Source: HGM04593 sp964512955 (GTDB taxonomy: Bacteria; Bacteroidota; Bacteroidia; Bacteroidales; Bacteroidaceae). Taken from it: a stretch of DNA of 64,000 nucleotides. Shown one piece after another: positions 8,735-18,865 of the stretch. The stretch spans positions 13,089-77,088 of the forward strand of contig CAZEKX010000001.1 in NCBI GenBank assembly GCA_964512955.1, read 5' to 3'. Within the stretch, counting starts at the first letter, position 1. Each line of letters begins with the position of its first letter. The notes under the pieces are model-generated. The model saw only the letters and a list, made by a program, of their open reading frames with translations. It did not search any database and was not told the DNA's origin. Position numbers and translations under genes: made by a program.

Positions 8735-11700
8735 TTACTTTTTAATTTTGAATGAACGTAGCGCTTTGCCCTCCTTCATTATAGTTACAACATATACTCC
8801 TTCGCTCGCTCCGGCAAGTGAAATGGTGCGTAACTCTCCTGCACGAGCCTCAAATATATCCGACGCAACACGTTTTCCATCGGCTGAGAATACAATAACA
8901 TCGTATATGCCATCTGCCGCGAACAGAACATCGGCAGTACCGTCGAATGCATTAGGATAAATCATATATCCGTTCTCTGCATTAACATCTTCAATGTCTG
9001 TTACTACAATGTAATCGGTAATGGTTTTTGATACAGAACCCCATGAGTTATTTGCAGTAAGTGTTACCGAATATTTACCATCTTCTACCAATTTGTACTT
9101 TGCACTTGCTGTTTCGTCGGTAGAACCATTTAGTACTGCACCATCGAGCAACCAGCGCGAAGACTCATATTTAATGGGGAAACTACCGGTTAGCATGGGA
9201 ACACCAAGTGCTGTTGTCAATTGATTCTGTTTGTAGTCGGTATTTACATTGTTTTCACTCTTTCCTGTAGTCATATATGCACCGGCAACTGCTGTTGCAT
9301 TCTTTCCACTGTTAGGGAAGTATATATAACCATCACTGTCTGTTTCTGTACTTTCAAATGTAAAGTATCCTTCAAGGTTATCGGGTATATCGGCTGCTTC
9401 GTAGCCCTTCATCGATGCCAATACCTCTGTAGCAGTAAGTGTCTTACTCCATATCTGTACCTCATCTACCCAACCTGTGAAACTTGCAAGGTTTGTCATA
9501 GAACCACCAACATAGAACTTTGCACCGTTCCAATTCTTAGGACCGGAACCACGTGATTGACAACTGATAACCTCTTTGCCGTTAAGATACATCTTAATGT
9601 TTCTTCCGTCCTTTGTTACGCAGACATGGTACCATACACCGGGTTGTAAAGAGTAACCATCTGTCAAACCGTCTACATCGTTGTTGTGCTCATAGTTAAG
9701 TGTTCCGGCAGGAGGCGCATCGAAGCATACTGAAAGTTCGTTCTCTGCATTGTCGCGTTTGATGTTATTATTTGCTGCATAACCGGCAGGACGTATTGCT
9801 GTCCACATCTCACCCCAAACTTTGTCGGTCCATGTTCCATTGTAATTACGATTTACCTTGGTCATGAGCAATGTTCCTAATGATGCATGCTCGAACTTCT
9901 CAACTTTAAACCAAAGAGCAAAAGATGTATTCTTGTATTGGCTCATAATACCTGCATCAACAGTAAGTTGATAAGGTTCACTCATGTATAGTGATTGTGA
10001 TACTGTACATGGTGCATCGTCGTATTCTGTACCTTTGTTAATGTCAGCGGTAAAGTTTACCTCATTATTTGCCGGTGAAATCTCTGTAACATCCGATGTA
10101 ATGTTGTTAATTTGTGGCAGGCGTCCGGTCTTCTCCGGGCTCACAAGGATAAGTGAGCGGTTCATCAACTCTTTCCCGTTTGTGGTAATCTTAACATCGT
10201 AACTTCCTACTTCGGGGAGAGTTGTTGTTGTCTTAAGTACGCCCTTTTCGCTTGCAACAAGTTCACCACTGAATGCATTGTATATCTCAATATCAGAAAC
10301 AGAGTGGTTGGGATCTTCGAAACCAATAGTGAACTCTTCATTGGGCTTAATTACATCTTTGTCTACAGTAAGAGTCTCTATCAATGTGAGTTCTTGTACA
10401 ATCTCGTCGCTCCATACAATTTCACTCTTTGTACGACCATCTTTGCCCACAGCGCGTACTCCAATTTGAACAGCATCTACACCAATAATCATGGGGGCAT
10501 CCACTGCGTATGCAGCCCAAGATGTTGTTGTTGTTACAAGTGTCTCTTTCTCTCCCTGTTTAACCCAAATTTCGTAGTACCATGTATCAACCTCTTCGTT
10601 GTAAATGGGGCAACCCTCATATTCGGCTTTGCGTGATGCCGGTGCGGGCATATCCCAAATAATTTTAATGTCAGCACGGTCGTAGAAACGTTTCATAACC
10701 TCGGAATGGGTAATGATTGGTGTTGCAGGTGTCTCGTTGAACGATGCGGGAACAAATGCAAATTCACCGAGTAAAGCCTCGTAGTTTTCGGTTGTGTTTT
10801 GTACCGAAAGACCTACGCAACCAATAACATCGCCTGCTGTCAAGCCTGCTTCTGAAGCCTTAATAACAACACTGTTCCATTCGCCGGCCTTAATCTCTTT
10901 TGGTAAGGTTACATTGACAAAATTATTCTCAGAACCCTCCTTGGATACCATTAATTGCAAGTGTGATGTTGCAACATTTGGCTTGTATACAAGACGGAAC
11001 TCGTCATCACCGCTCTCAACACTCCATTTTGTTGCAAACAGGCGAACATCTGAACGCTCTGTGGCACCGTGTATTTTTAAACATGAACCTGCAAACCATG
11101 CATCGTCGAATGTAAAGTCGAGTTGAACAGCCTGACTAGGAACAGTTCTGCCATCACCGTTATCTATCCACCAACGCCATGTGGGCAATAGATCTTGCAT
11201 TCCAATATTATACCATTTATGATTCCAGGTTGTAATACCTTCGTTATTCATGAAACGACCGTTACCAAGGTTGAAACGGGTTACAAAAGGTAATTCGTAC
11301 AGAGTGGATTGTTCACGTACAGCCTTTGCATATCCATGCCATTTTTCAAGGTCGCTAAACGATGCAATTGTATTATCATTTTTTATAGCAGGAAGAGCAA
11401 GTACGTTTCTGTTACCGCCCGAGAATAGTAATTCTTGTTTCTTAACATATTCGTTCTGTACGGCATAGTCGCTCTGTCCTCCCTCTGTTGAACTAGTATA
11501 GAGTTGGCTGCGGTCGTGTGCGCCCCAAACTACAATACTTACCGGTTGACGCATAAGTGCTTCCCAGCCTGCATTTCCGTATGTTCCATAACCACGTCCT
11601 TGTTGGTCATAACCTGCGTAAACATCGAACGAGGAGCGTCCCAAACTCTTTGCTGTATTTACACTTGTAGAAAGTCCGCTTTCGCTCCAGTTGTAGTTAA

Positions 11701-12550
11701 GGAAAAACATATCGGTAACAGGTTGGTCCATTGTTTGATGGTGGAACCAATTCTGGTTGTTGCTACTAAGCATACAACCATTATCGTCTAACCCTCCATT
11801 GTTGTTGACAAATGCATACCAATCGACATGGAACGGGTGGTTTAATTCTTTAGCAATTTTGTGACATTCTGCAAGGAATGGAATAACGCGACTGTATACA
11901 ACGTACCCCCAATAACCTTCAGGGTTAAATGTCAAACCGTCGATACCATAGTATTTAAGAAATTCAATCAGTTTTCGTGAATATTTATAACTATCTCCAT
12001 GCTCGTTAGAAGCAGGAACTGCTAAATTAAATAAGGTTTTACCCGGTTCATCTAATTGATTTACAGCCATAGCCCAGTCTATAAAATAGGTACATCCGGT
12101 AGCAACGCCATTCTTATGTGCTACGTCGTTGAATACTCCGGGTACACGCCACCAACTGTTCGACCAGTTTGAGTGGTATTTTATGTACTGCCACATACTG
12201 AAGTTATCACCGTCGAAATTGTAACGAGGCAAAGGACCCCATTTCTTGGTCATCTCTCCGGTGGGAACACACCAACCAAGGTTTTTGCCGTTTGTGTCGT
12301 CAAGGTCGGGGTTTGCTTGTGCTCCGGGGATAAAACGGTTTTTAATGGGTACACGTGAGATGAAGAAATTTTCATCGACATAGTTTGTGCCTGTACCCCA
12401 ATTCTTACCCGGTTCCCAATTGTCTAATGCTTCTACAATGTTGTCGGGAATTGCATACTGCACATACATTTCGTGAGTTGGTACGCTTTGTGCAAACGCT
12501 CCCAAACACAACGATAATGTTGCTACTGAAAGTAAATGTTTGATTTTCAT
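8735..12550 (-). CDS. Secreted GH85 endo-beta-N-acetylglucosaminidase, multidomain, with T9SS-like C-terminal tail
   Basis: 1271 residues. A signal peptide (MKIKHLLSVATLSLCLGAFA, cleavage near 21) is followed by a GH85 catalytic barrel (about 25-370). The family's Asn-x-Glu pair is N209-P210-E211 in GLTFNPEGYWG, and HVDWYAF matches the next conserved strand. GH85 enzymes cut between the two core GlcNAc residues of N-glycans. Then come a beta-sandwich carbohydrate-binding-like region (about 480-620), an Fn3-like region (620-740), a LamG/concanavalin-like domain (about 860-1060), a PKD-like part and a C-terminal module (about 1195-1271, YPNAFDG...EGVYVVTIMKEGKALRSFKIKK) resembling type A sorting domains of the type IX system. 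It is probably surface-exposed or released and attacks host glycoproteins. It is monocistronic with its own promoter. Confidence 0.87.
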   Translation of the reverse strand: MKIKHLLSVATLSLCLGAFAQSVPTHEMYVQYAIPDNIVEALDNWEPGKNWGTGTNYVDENFFISRVPIKNRFIPGAQANPDLDDTNGKNLGWCVPTGEMTKKWGPLPRYNFDGDNFSMWQYIKYHSNWSNSWWRVPGVFNDVAHKNGVATGCTYFIDWAMAVNQLDEPGKTLFNLAVPASNEHGDSYKYSRKLIEFLKYYGIDGLTFNPEGYWGYVVYSRVIPFLAECHKIAKELNHPFHVDWYAFVNNNGGLDDNGCMLSSNNQNWFHHQTMDQPVTDMFFLNYNWSESGLSTSVNTAKSLGRSSFDVYAGYDQQGRGYGTYGNAGWEALMRQPVSIVVWGAHDRSQLYTSSTEGGQSDYAVQNEYVKKQELLFSGGNRNVLALPAIKNDNTIASFSDLEKWHGYAKAVREQSTLYELPFVTRFNLGNGRFMNNEGITTWNHKWYNIGMQDLLPTWRWWIDNGDGRTVPSQAVQLDFTFDDAWFAGSCLKIHGATERSDVRLFATKWSVESGDDEFRLVYKPNVATSHLQLMVSKEGSENNFVNVTLPKEIKAGEWNSVVIKASEAGLTAGDVIGCVGLSVQNTTENYEALLGEFAFVPASFNETPATPIITHSEVMKRFYDRADIKIIWDMPAPASRKAEYEGCPIYNEEVDTWYYEIWVKQGEKETLVTTTTSWAAYAVDAPMIIGVDAVQIGVRAVGKDGRTKSEIVWSDEIVQELTLIETLTVDKDVIKPNEEFTIGFEDPNHSVSDIEIYNAFSGELVASEKGVLKTTTTLPEVGSYDVKITTNGKELMNRSLILVSPEKTGRLPQINNITSDVTEISPANNEVNFTADINKGTEYDDAPCTVSQSLYMSEPYQLTVDAGIMSQYKNTSFALWFKVEKFEHASLGTLLMTKVNRNYNGTWTDKVWGEMWTAIRPAGYAANNNIKRDNAENELSVCFDAPPAGTLNYEHNNDVDGLTDGYSLQPGVWYHVCVTKDGRNIKMYLNGKEVISCQSRGSGPKNWNGAKFYVGGSMTNLASFTGWVDEVQIWSKTLTATEVLASMKGYEAADIPDNLEGYFTFESTETDSDGYIYFPNSGKNATAVAGAYMTTGKSENNVNTDYKQNQLTTALGVPMLTGSFPIKYESSRWLLDGAVLNGSTDETASAKYKLVEDGKYSVTLTANNSWGSVSKTITDYIVVTDIEDVNAENGYMIYPNAFDGTADVLFAADGIYDVIVFSADGKRVASDIFEARAGELRTISLAGASEGVYVVTIMKEGKALRSFKIKK

Positions 12551-12610
12551 AAAATCATTTTTTAAAGTTGTTATTTAAATATGGTATTAAACTATTTTTA
12601 TGAAAGTAGG

Positions 12611-12641
12611 CAAATATGTGAATTTTTATTTTTATACACAA
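12611..12641 (-). promoter_or_regulatory. Probable sigma-ABfr-type promoter of the GH85 gene
   Basis: On the minus strand TTG is followed after 20 nt by CATATTTG, one base off the Bacteroidetes -7 consensus TAnnTTTG. This predicts a 5' leader of roughly 55 nt before the ATG at 12550. Confidence 0.55.
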
Positions 12642-12677
12642 TAATTACACCCTGTTTTTATGGACAATAATAGAAAT

Positions 12678-12727
12678 AATACATAAATCTGAGCACAAAA
12701 CCGGTTTTGTGCTCAGATTTATGTATT
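12678..12727. terminator. 50-bp perfect palindrome, terminator of the ctpA operon
   Basis: Two 25-base arms meet at CC|GG with no mismatch; the outer part is AATACATAAAT. It lies 18 nt beyond the ctpA stop and upstream of the GH85 promoter, so it can insulate the two transcription units. Confidence 0.85.
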
Positions 12728-12744
12728 TTATAGAGAAAAATATG

Positions 12745-14370
12745 CTATTGGACTTCGAATTGTGTTGTCGCTTTTGGGAAGGATTCTCCTTTTTCGAGTA
12801 CCTCTACTGCTTTTATTACAGTGGGGTCGAATGTGTTTATATATCTCACATGTTCCAACATTCCTTGTATATTATATATTATGTTTGCATAAATTGAACG
12901 TTCCAGCCTTTTACGTGATTTCTCTATCTGCCAATAGCGGGCTTTCAATCCTTTATTAGAAGCATAATTTATAAAATCCTCCAAAATGTTTTGTTGTTCC
13001 ATGTATGCCAAAGCCTCTTCGTATCTGTCGAATGTGCTTAACTCTTGACGGTGCTTGTCGCTATATGCAAAGGTGTATTGCTGAATCAGGTGTTTCGATA
13101 GAGCCTGTGTATAGTACGATGTTATGTCGGTTGTGTCGCTCGAAACAAAAATATCGGGCATTACACCACCTCCACCATAGACAGTGCGTCCCAAACGTGT
13201 TTTGTATATAAGGGTGTCGTTTTGGTGTATGCTGTCTTGTGAAAAAAACTCTCCACGTTCGTATCGTTTCACAATATCCATGTCATACTCATCCTTTTCT
13301 CCTTTTAAATATGGCTTTTGAATACAACGACCCGATGGTGTGTAGTATCGTGCTATGGTAAGTCTTACAGCCGAACCATCTTTGAAGTCAAAAGGTTGCT
13401 GTACAAGTCCTTTACCAAATGTTCGGCGACCAATAATCATTCCACGGTCATTGTCCTGAACCGTTCCAGCTAAAATTTCACTTGCCGATGCCGATGTTTC
13501 ATCGGTCAGAATCACAAGTGGCATGTTCTGGAAATTACCATGTCCGTTGGCATACTCTGTGTTGCGTAGCTGGTGTATACCCTCGGTATATACAATCATG
13601 TCGCCTTTTTTAAGAAATTCGTTGGCTATTTGCAGGGCAACGCCTAAGTAACCACCTCCGTTTCCTCTGACATCTATAATTAATCCTTTACATTGTTGCA
13701 TGTACATACGTGCCAATGCTATTATAAATTCAGTGAAAGTGTTCTCTGCAAAACGTCCCAATTGTATATATCCCCATTTGTTGTCTATGATATATGCTGC
13801 CTCTATACTCTCTATGGGAATGTCGCCACGTATAATGTTGAACTGCAACAATTCATTATTGCCATATCGTTTTATACCAACTTTTACATCGCTTCCTTTA
13901 GGACCTTTCAACTTTCTTAGCGCCGCTTCGTTTGTACATGAATCTCCTGTGAAAAGGGTGTCGTTGATAGTTATTATACGGTCTCCTGCAAGAATTCCAA
14001 CCTGTTCCGACGGTCCTCCTCTAATAACATCTGTAATGTGCAGTGTGTCGTCCTGAATGAGGAAACGAACTCCTATTCCGCTGAAACTGCTTTTCAAATC
14101 GGCATTGGTGGCTTCAAGGTCCTTTGCCGGAATATATGTGCTGTGTGGGTCCAACTCTTTTAATATAAGTGGCATGGATTGTTCAATAATCTCTTCCATG
14201 CTCATGGAATCCACATAGCAGGTGTGGACCAACTCCATCAGTTCATCCACTTTGTTGTTTGTACTATAAGGTGTAAAAGCACTGTAGTACTGTTTTTGCG
14301 ATATGTTAATCCCTATAATCACTCCGAATATTATGCAGAGAACCAATAGGGCAGGCGTATATTTCTTCAT
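12745..14370 (-). CDS. C-terminal processing peptidase (S41 family, PDZ)
   Basis: 541 residues. An N-terminal hydrophobic anchor or uncleaved signal (about 5-24) is followed by a PDZ domain (about 85-170; GIGVRFLIQDD...GGPSEQVGILAGDRIITIND) and an S41 protease core. The catalytic Ser-Lys pair is visible: Ser in TSASASEILAGTVQD and Lys in GRRTFGKGLVQQPF. DVRGNGGGYLGVALQIANEF is the conserved substrate strand. Periplasmic Ctp proteases trim C-termini of exported proteins. It is the last gene of a minus-strand operon (M3 peptidase, lipoprotein, dCMP deaminase, this gene; gaps 57, 2 and 5 nt) and ends at a long palindrome. Confidence 0.93.
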   Translation of the reverse strand: MKKYTPALLVLCIIFGVIIGINISQKQYYSAFTPYSTNNKVDELMELVHTCYVDSMSMEEIIEQSMPLILKELDPHSTYIPAKDLEATNADLKSSFSGIGVRFLIQDDTLHITDVIRGGPSEQVGILAGDRIITINDTLFTGDSCTNEAALRKLKGPKGSDVKVGIKRYGNNELLQFNIIRGDIPIESIEAAYIIDNKWGYIQLGRFAENTFTEFIIALARMYMQQCKGLIIDVRGNGGGYLGVALQIANEFLKKGDMIVYTEGIHQLRNTEYANGHGNFQNMPLVILTDETSASASEILAGTVQDNDRGMIIGRRTFGKGLVQQPFDFKDGSAVRLTIARYYTPSGRCIQKPYLKGEKDEYDMDIVKRYERGEFFSQDSIHQNDTLIYKTRLGRTVYGGGGVMPDIFVSSDTTDITSYYTQALSKHLIQQYTFAYSDKHRQELSTFDRYEEALAYMEQQNILEDFINYASNKGLKARYWQIEKSRKRLERSIYANIIYNIQGMLEHVRYINTFDPTVIKAVEVLEKGESFPKATTQFEVQ

Positions 14371-14375
14371 CTTTT

Positions 14376-14804
14376 CTATTCTTCGGTTTTGTTCAGGAAT
14401 ACTGTTTCAATACCGGCACGTTTCAGCAGGTCTATACCATCGGTCAAACGGTACTGCTCTGAGTATACAACTCTTTTTATGCCGGCCTGAACAATGAGTT
14501 TTGCACACTCAATGCAGGGTGATGCAGTTACATAGAGTGTTGCTCCGTCGCTATTGTTGCCCGAACGTGCAATCTTTGTTATTGCATTGGCTTCGGCGTG
14601 CAGTACATAGGGTTTTGTCAATCCATCATCGTCTTCACAAATGTTTTCGAACCCCGATGGTGTTCCGTTGAAACCATCCGATATAATCATTTTATCTTTT
14701 ACTATGAGGGCACCAACTTTGCGTCGTTGGCAATATGAGTTCTCGGCCCAAATCTTTGCCATGCGAATATAACGCATGTCTAAGTCGTGTTGTTTCTTGC
14801 TCAT
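14376..14804 (-). CDS. Deoxycytidylate (dCMP) deaminase family protein
   Basis: 142-residue zinc deaminase. HAEANAI supplies the zinc His and catalytic Glu, and SPCIECAKL the two zinc cysteines (PCxxC). The N-terminal part (RYIRMAKIWAENSYCQRRKVGALIVKD) matches dCMP/ComEB-type deaminases, which convert dCMP to dUMP for thymidylate synthesis. Compactly placed between the lipoprotein gene and the S41 protease. Confidence 0.92.
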   Translation of the reverse strand: MSKKQHDLDMRYIRMAKIWAENSYCQRRKVGALIVKDKMIISDGFNGTPSGFENICEDDDGLTKPYVLHAEANAITKIARSGNNSDGATLYVTASPCIECAKLIVQAGIKRVVYSEQYRLTDGIDLLKRAGIETVFLNKTEE

Positions 14805-14806
14805 GG

Positions 14807-15229
14807 TTATCTGTTATGAAATTGCATATAAATGTTGTTCTGTTGCTTTATTTGCAGGTAATTTATATCTCCTTCGTATTTGCTTGCCTTTTCGAATATT
14901 ACCTTCATCTTTTTTGCTATACTGTCGTTTGCAATATCCCCATTGCTTACATTTACCTGCGTGCATTGGAATGTGCGGTTATCTCCGTCGGCACTCCATT
15001 TGCCGGTTATTGTCGCTCCTTTGGGTGTTGTTGTCGTAAATACACCATCGAAGAATTTAAGGTTGTATATACCCTTTGGGTCAATATTTCGTTCTCCCTC
15101 TTTTATGAATGATAGTTTCCATGTGCGGTTCATGAAAATATCTGTAATGTCATCGCTCTGCGAACATGTACATAGCAAAATTGAGATAAACAGTATTGTT
15201 GTTAAATATATAATTCTCATTGCCTTCAT
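14807..15229 (-). CDS. Small lipoprotein, lipocalin-like (DUF4847-like)
   Basis: 140 residues. A hydrophobic signal is followed by a relaxed Bacteroidetes lipobox; Cys22 followed by SQSDD resembles the Ser/Asp-rich lipoprotein export signal for surface or outer-membrane lipoproteins, and Cys20 is an alternative. The rest looks like a small beta-barrel (NRTWKLSFIKEGERNID, GVFTTTTPKGATITGKWSADGDNRTF). The family name is recalled from similar gene neighbourhoods and is less certain than the lipoprotein call. The stop is 2 nt from the deaminase start, so the genes are translationally close. Confidence 0.7.
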   Translation of the reverse strand: MKAMRIIYLTTILFISILLCTCSQSDDITDIFMNRTWKLSFIKEGERNIDPKGIYNLKFFDGVFTTTTPKGATITGKWSADGDNRTFQCTQVNVSNGDIANDSIAKKMKVIFEKASKYEGDINYLQIKQQNNIYMQFHNR

Positions 15230-15286
15230 TCTGAATTGGTATAAATCCTATTAAACTGTTTTTTTAAGAAATAGAGAATTTCACTC

Positions 15287-17362
15287 TCATTTTTTTATAC
15301 CATCTCTTTCGAGCAATGGCTCTATTTGAGGTCTGTGTCCTCTGAAACGTATATACAACTCCATTGGTGGCTCTGTATCTCCACGTGATAGAATGTTTAC
15401 ACGAAACGATTCTGCTACCTTCATGTTCATTATACCTTGCTCCTTAAATAGTGAGAAAGCATCGGCATCGAGCATCTCTGCCCATTTGTAACTATAATAT
15501 CCCGCGGCATAACCACCCGACATTATATGGCTGAACTGTGGTGTTATTCCACACTCGATTGGTTGATTCATCAGCATCAATGCCTTTTTGGCTTTATGTT
15601 CATATTCCATTACGTTGCCTTCGAATGGGGTAATTCTATTGTGCCATGCTTGGTCTATAAGTCCTAATGAAACCTGTCTTATACATTGGTATGCCGAAAG
15701 GAAATTACGCGATTCATGTATCTTCTTAAGCAACTCTTCGGGAATACTTTCTCCGGTATCATGATGGAATGCAAATGATTTTAAGAATTCTTTCTCTCCT
15801 GTGAAGTTTTCCATTATCTGCGATGGCATCTCAACAAAATCCCACAATACATTTGGACTACATTGACTTGCGTATGTAACATCTGAGAATATTCCATGCA
15901 GGCAGTGCCCGAACTCATGCATTAAAGTATTTACCTCATCAAAAGTTAGCAATGTGGGTTTTCCGGGTAATGGTTTGCGGTAATTTGTCGACAACGTTAC
16001 ATGTGGACGGTGGTCGGTACCATCGGGGTCCTTGTATTGTGCTCTTAATGAGTCCATCCATGCACCGCCATGTTTCCCTTTGCGGGTGTAGAAATCGCAA
16101 TAAAGCAGTGCAAGATGTTTACCATCAAAATCCAATACTTCCCATACTTTTACATCCTGATGGAATGTGGGAATATCGTTATGCAATTTAAATGTTACAC
16201 CATACAGACGTGTGGCAAGGTTGAATGCTCCATATATTGCTTGCTCCAGGTTGAAATATGGGCGTACCATCTCGTCGCTCAAATTAAACTTTTTCTCTTT
16301 TAATTTTTCGGAGTAATATGCGAAATCCCATGCTTCGAATTGGAAATCCTCTCCTTCCAACTCCTTTGCTGTGGCAATTACCTCCTTTACATCCATTTGG
16401 GCGGCAGGTAGGTATGCCCATGTCAGTTTGCCTAACATTGAAAATACAGCATCGCTGTTTTGTGCCATGCGTTCAGCCAGTACGTAATCGCTGTATGTGT
16501 TATATCCTAATAAGTTGGCAAATCTTAGACGTCTGTTTACAATCTCTTTTACAATCTCTCTGTTGTCGTGTTTGTTGCCTTTTGCACCTATTGTATTATA
16601 TGCCATATACATCTCTTTTCGCAAATCGCGGTTTTTGCAGAATGTCATGAATGGCATGTAACTCGGACGATGCAATGTAAATATCCACCCCTCCTTTTGT
16701 TGTTCACGAGCAGTGTTTGCTGCACTCTCTACGAGGTCGTTTGGTAATCCTTCTAAGTGTTTGGAGTCGGTTATGTGTAGAGTGAATTCGTCGGTATCTT
16801 TTACAAGATTTTCCTGGAATTTCAAGGAAAGCGTTGTTAATCTTCTGCTTAAATTCCTATACTCATCTCGTTTTTCGCCTTGCAAGTTTGCTCCCGAGCG
16901 TACAAAAAAAGTATACGTCTCTTGTAACAATCTTTTTTGTTCACCGTTTAAATAGGAGTTCTCCTGCTCATAAACAGTTTTAATTCTTGCAAAAAGAGTC
17001 TCGTTAAGGGTTATGTTATTTCTATGTTCTGTATGTAATTCCTGAATCTCCTCTTCTACCTTCAGAATTTCATCGTAACTATGCGAGTTGATAAGTGCCT
17101 CGAATGCATACAAAATATTACTTATGGTGCTACCCGCACGTTCAAAAGCCACTATGGTGTTTTCGAATGTGGGTTGCATGGGGTTGTTGCAAATCTCTTC
17201 TATCTCATGCTCTTCGCGTCTTATTCCCTCTTTTATGGCAGGAACAAAGTGAGACAATGTAATGCGGTCGTATGGAACAGCATTGAAAGGTGTTTCATAC
17301 GGTATGCATAAAGGATTTTTATTTATCGATTCTTTGTTGTTTATATTGTCCATTCTATACAT
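15287..17362 (-). CDS. M3 family metallopeptidase (oligopeptidase A / Dcp-like)
   Basis: 691 residues, the usual size of bacterial M3A peptidases. The zinc motif HEFGHCLHG has both His and the catalytic Glu; the downstream Glu ligand is probably in the WDFVEMPSQIMENF block, and the C-terminal SGGYAAGYYSYKWAEMLDADAF is a family hallmark. It degrades short peptides, in the cytosol or periplasm; no signal peptide is seen. The start may be the ATG three codons later (17353), which gives the more usual MDNINNK. First gene of the operon ending with the S41 protease. Confidence 0.92.
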   Translation of the reverse strand: MYRMDNINNKESINKNPLCIPYETPFNAVPYDRITLSHFVPAIKEGIRREEHEIEEICNNPMQPTFENTIVAFERAGSTISNILYAFEALINSHSYDEILKVEEEIQELHTEHRNNITLNETLFARIKTVYEQENSYLNGEQKRLLQETYTFFVRSGANLQGEKRDEYRNLSRRLTTLSLKFQENLVKDTDEFTLHITDSKHLEGLPNDLVESAANTAREQQKEGWIFTLHRPSYMPFMTFCKNRDLRKEMYMAYNTIGAKGNKHDNREIVKEIVNRRLRFANLLGYNTYSDYVLAERMAQNSDAVFSMLGKLTWAYLPAAQMDVKEVIATAKELEGEDFQFEAWDFAYYSEKLKEKKFNLSDEMVRPYFNLEQAIYGAFNLATRLYGVTFKLHNDIPTFHQDVKVWEVLDFDGKHLALLYCDFYTRKGKHGGAWMDSLRAQYKDPDGTDHRPHVTLSTNYRKPLPGKPTLLTFDEVNTLMHEFGHCLHGIFSDVTYASQCSPNVLWDFVEMPSQIMENFTGEKEFLKSFAFHHDTGESIPEELLKKIHESRNFLSAYQCIRQVSLGLIDQAWHNRITPFEGNVMEYEHKAKKALMLMNQPIECGITPQFSHIMSGGYAAGYYSYKWAEMLDADAFSLFKEQGIMNMKVAESFRVNILSRGDTEPPMELYIRFRGHRPQIEPLLERDGIKK

Positions 17363-17513
17363 GTTTTCTTAAAATCTCCTCTCTTTAAGAGATATTCTTG
17401 CAAAGGTAAACAAATGTCCTCGCTTTTCCTCTTATATTTTTAAAATAATTGTGAAAATGGTACACGAAATTAACATTGACCAAAGTAATCTCTCTCTCGT
17501 TTTTACATGAAAG

Positions 17514-17551
17514 TGATGGCGATAAAAGCCTTTAAACTTCTACCGCCATCA
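17514..17551. terminator. Possible weak hairpin downstream of nagA
   Basis: TGATGGCG pairs with CGCCATCA across a 22-nt AT-rich loop in the 240-nt spacer between nagA and the M3 peptidase gene. The rest of that spacer shows no other clear structure. Confidence 0.4.
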
Positions 17552-17605
17552 GTTATGAAGAAATAATCTTAATTAATTCTTTTCTTGTAGTATTTAAATT
17601 GGTTC

Positions 17606-18769
17606 TTAAATATTGAATGTTCCATCTACAAGTTTACCCATTGCCCATACGCCACGTATGTTCAAGTTCTCATCGAGAATCATAAGGTCGGCATCTTTGT
17701 CTTTCTGTAACGAACCCTTACGATCGTAAACATTCATTATTTTTGCAGGGGTCTCCGATGCCATGCGTACTGCATCTTCCAAAGGTATTTCGGCTTTTTG
17801 TACAAGAGTACGTATCAAACGGTCCATTGTTGCTACACTGCCGGCAAGTGCAGAACGGTCGGCCAATTTACAAACACCATCTTCAATTATTACACGTGGG
17901 TCGAACGCAACATTACTGTCGCTTGCCGCACAAGCCAACGCATCTGTGATTACACAAGCGCGTTCAACGCCTTTTATCTTGTGTACAAGACGCAGAATAG
18001 TGGGAGGTACATGAATACCATCGGCAACAACCTCTACTGTCATGTCGTCATGCAAGTATATACTTTCTACAGTACCCTCGTATTTGTATTCGCGACGCTT
18101 ATGGAATCCCGGCATAGCATTGTAGAAGTGTGTGGCATGTGTGTATCCGTTGGCATGTGCAGTGTGAATATCGTCATATTCAGCCTGTGTATGTGCTACA
18201 GATGCAAGTATTCCCTTCGATGTGATATATTTACCGAACTGCATTGCTCCGGGTAGTTCGGGAGCAGCGTCCCAACGCTTAATACAATCCCATTTTTCTA
18301 CAAGAGGAATATACTCTGCAGGGTCCGGGTCTTTAATATTTTCGGGAATCTGTCCGCCTGCCATCTTCATGTTTAGGTAGTGCCCCTCTAAGTGAAGGCC
18401 TAAAATAGGGCTGTCGGGTTCGTTCATTAGTTTTGTACAAACTTCTGCGGCAGCCTCAATCATGGGAACGGTCGACGATGAAAGAGTAGGGAATATACTT
18501 GTTGTACCATGTTTCATGTGTGCGGCAACAGCAACACGGAATGCCTCTTCGTCGCCCTCCATGAAGTCGCGACCTCCACCACCGTGAACGTGTATTTCAA
18601 CACCACCGGGAACAACATACATACCTTTGGCATCTACAAGTTCTGCGCCTATTACAGCAAGGTCGCAGTTGGTAACCTCTAAAATTTTGTTGTCTCTGAT
18701 AATTACAGAACCATCCTTTAACCAACCTTGTGGTGTAAGGATTTTCGCATTTATAATTTGTGTCAGCAT
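17606..18769 (-). CDS. nagA: N-acetylglucosamine-6-phosphate deacetylase
   Basis: Removes the acetyl group from GlcNAc-6-P in amino-sugar use and cell-wall recycling. The 387-residue amidohydrolase has the metal motif HVHGGGGRDF, the HLEGHYLN segment with the metal Glu, SVAHTQAEYDD, ATHFYNAMPGFHKR and the catalytic Asp in CVITDALA. It stands alone with its own upstream region. GlcNAc released from glycans by the nearby GH85 enzyme could enter this pathway, but that link is an inference from proximity. Confidence 0.95.
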   Translation of the reverse strand: MLTQIINAKILTPQGWLKDGSVIIRDNKILEVTNCDLAVIGAELVDAKGMYVVPGGVEIHVHGGGGRDFMEGDEEAFRVAVAAHMKHGTTSIFPTLSSSTVPMIEAAAEVCTKLMNEPDSPILGLHLEGHYLNMKMAGGQIPENIKDPDPAEYIPLVEKWDCIKRWDAAPELPGAMQFGKYITSKGILASVAHTQAEYDDIHTAHANGYTHATHFYNAMPGFHKRREYKYEGTVESIYLHDDMTVEVVADGIHVPPTILRLVHKIKGVERACVITDALACAASDSNVAFDPRVIIEDGVCKLADRSALAGSVATMDRLIRTLVQKAEIPLEDAVRMASETPAKIMNVYDRKGSLQKDKDADLMILDENLNIRGVWAMGKLVDGTFNI

Positions 18770-18865
18770 ATATAAAAATGTTAGTTAGTTTTTAAGTTTC
18801 TGTATATTAAAGTGTTATCCTGCTTGTTAGTGGTGTTTGTGCAACTCTTTGTGAGTTTCTGCACA

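Noticed and set aside
17798..18256. 152-codon plus-strand frame inside nagA
   Set aside because: Antisense shadow of a well-conserved gene; low-complexity Cys/Tyr-rich product.
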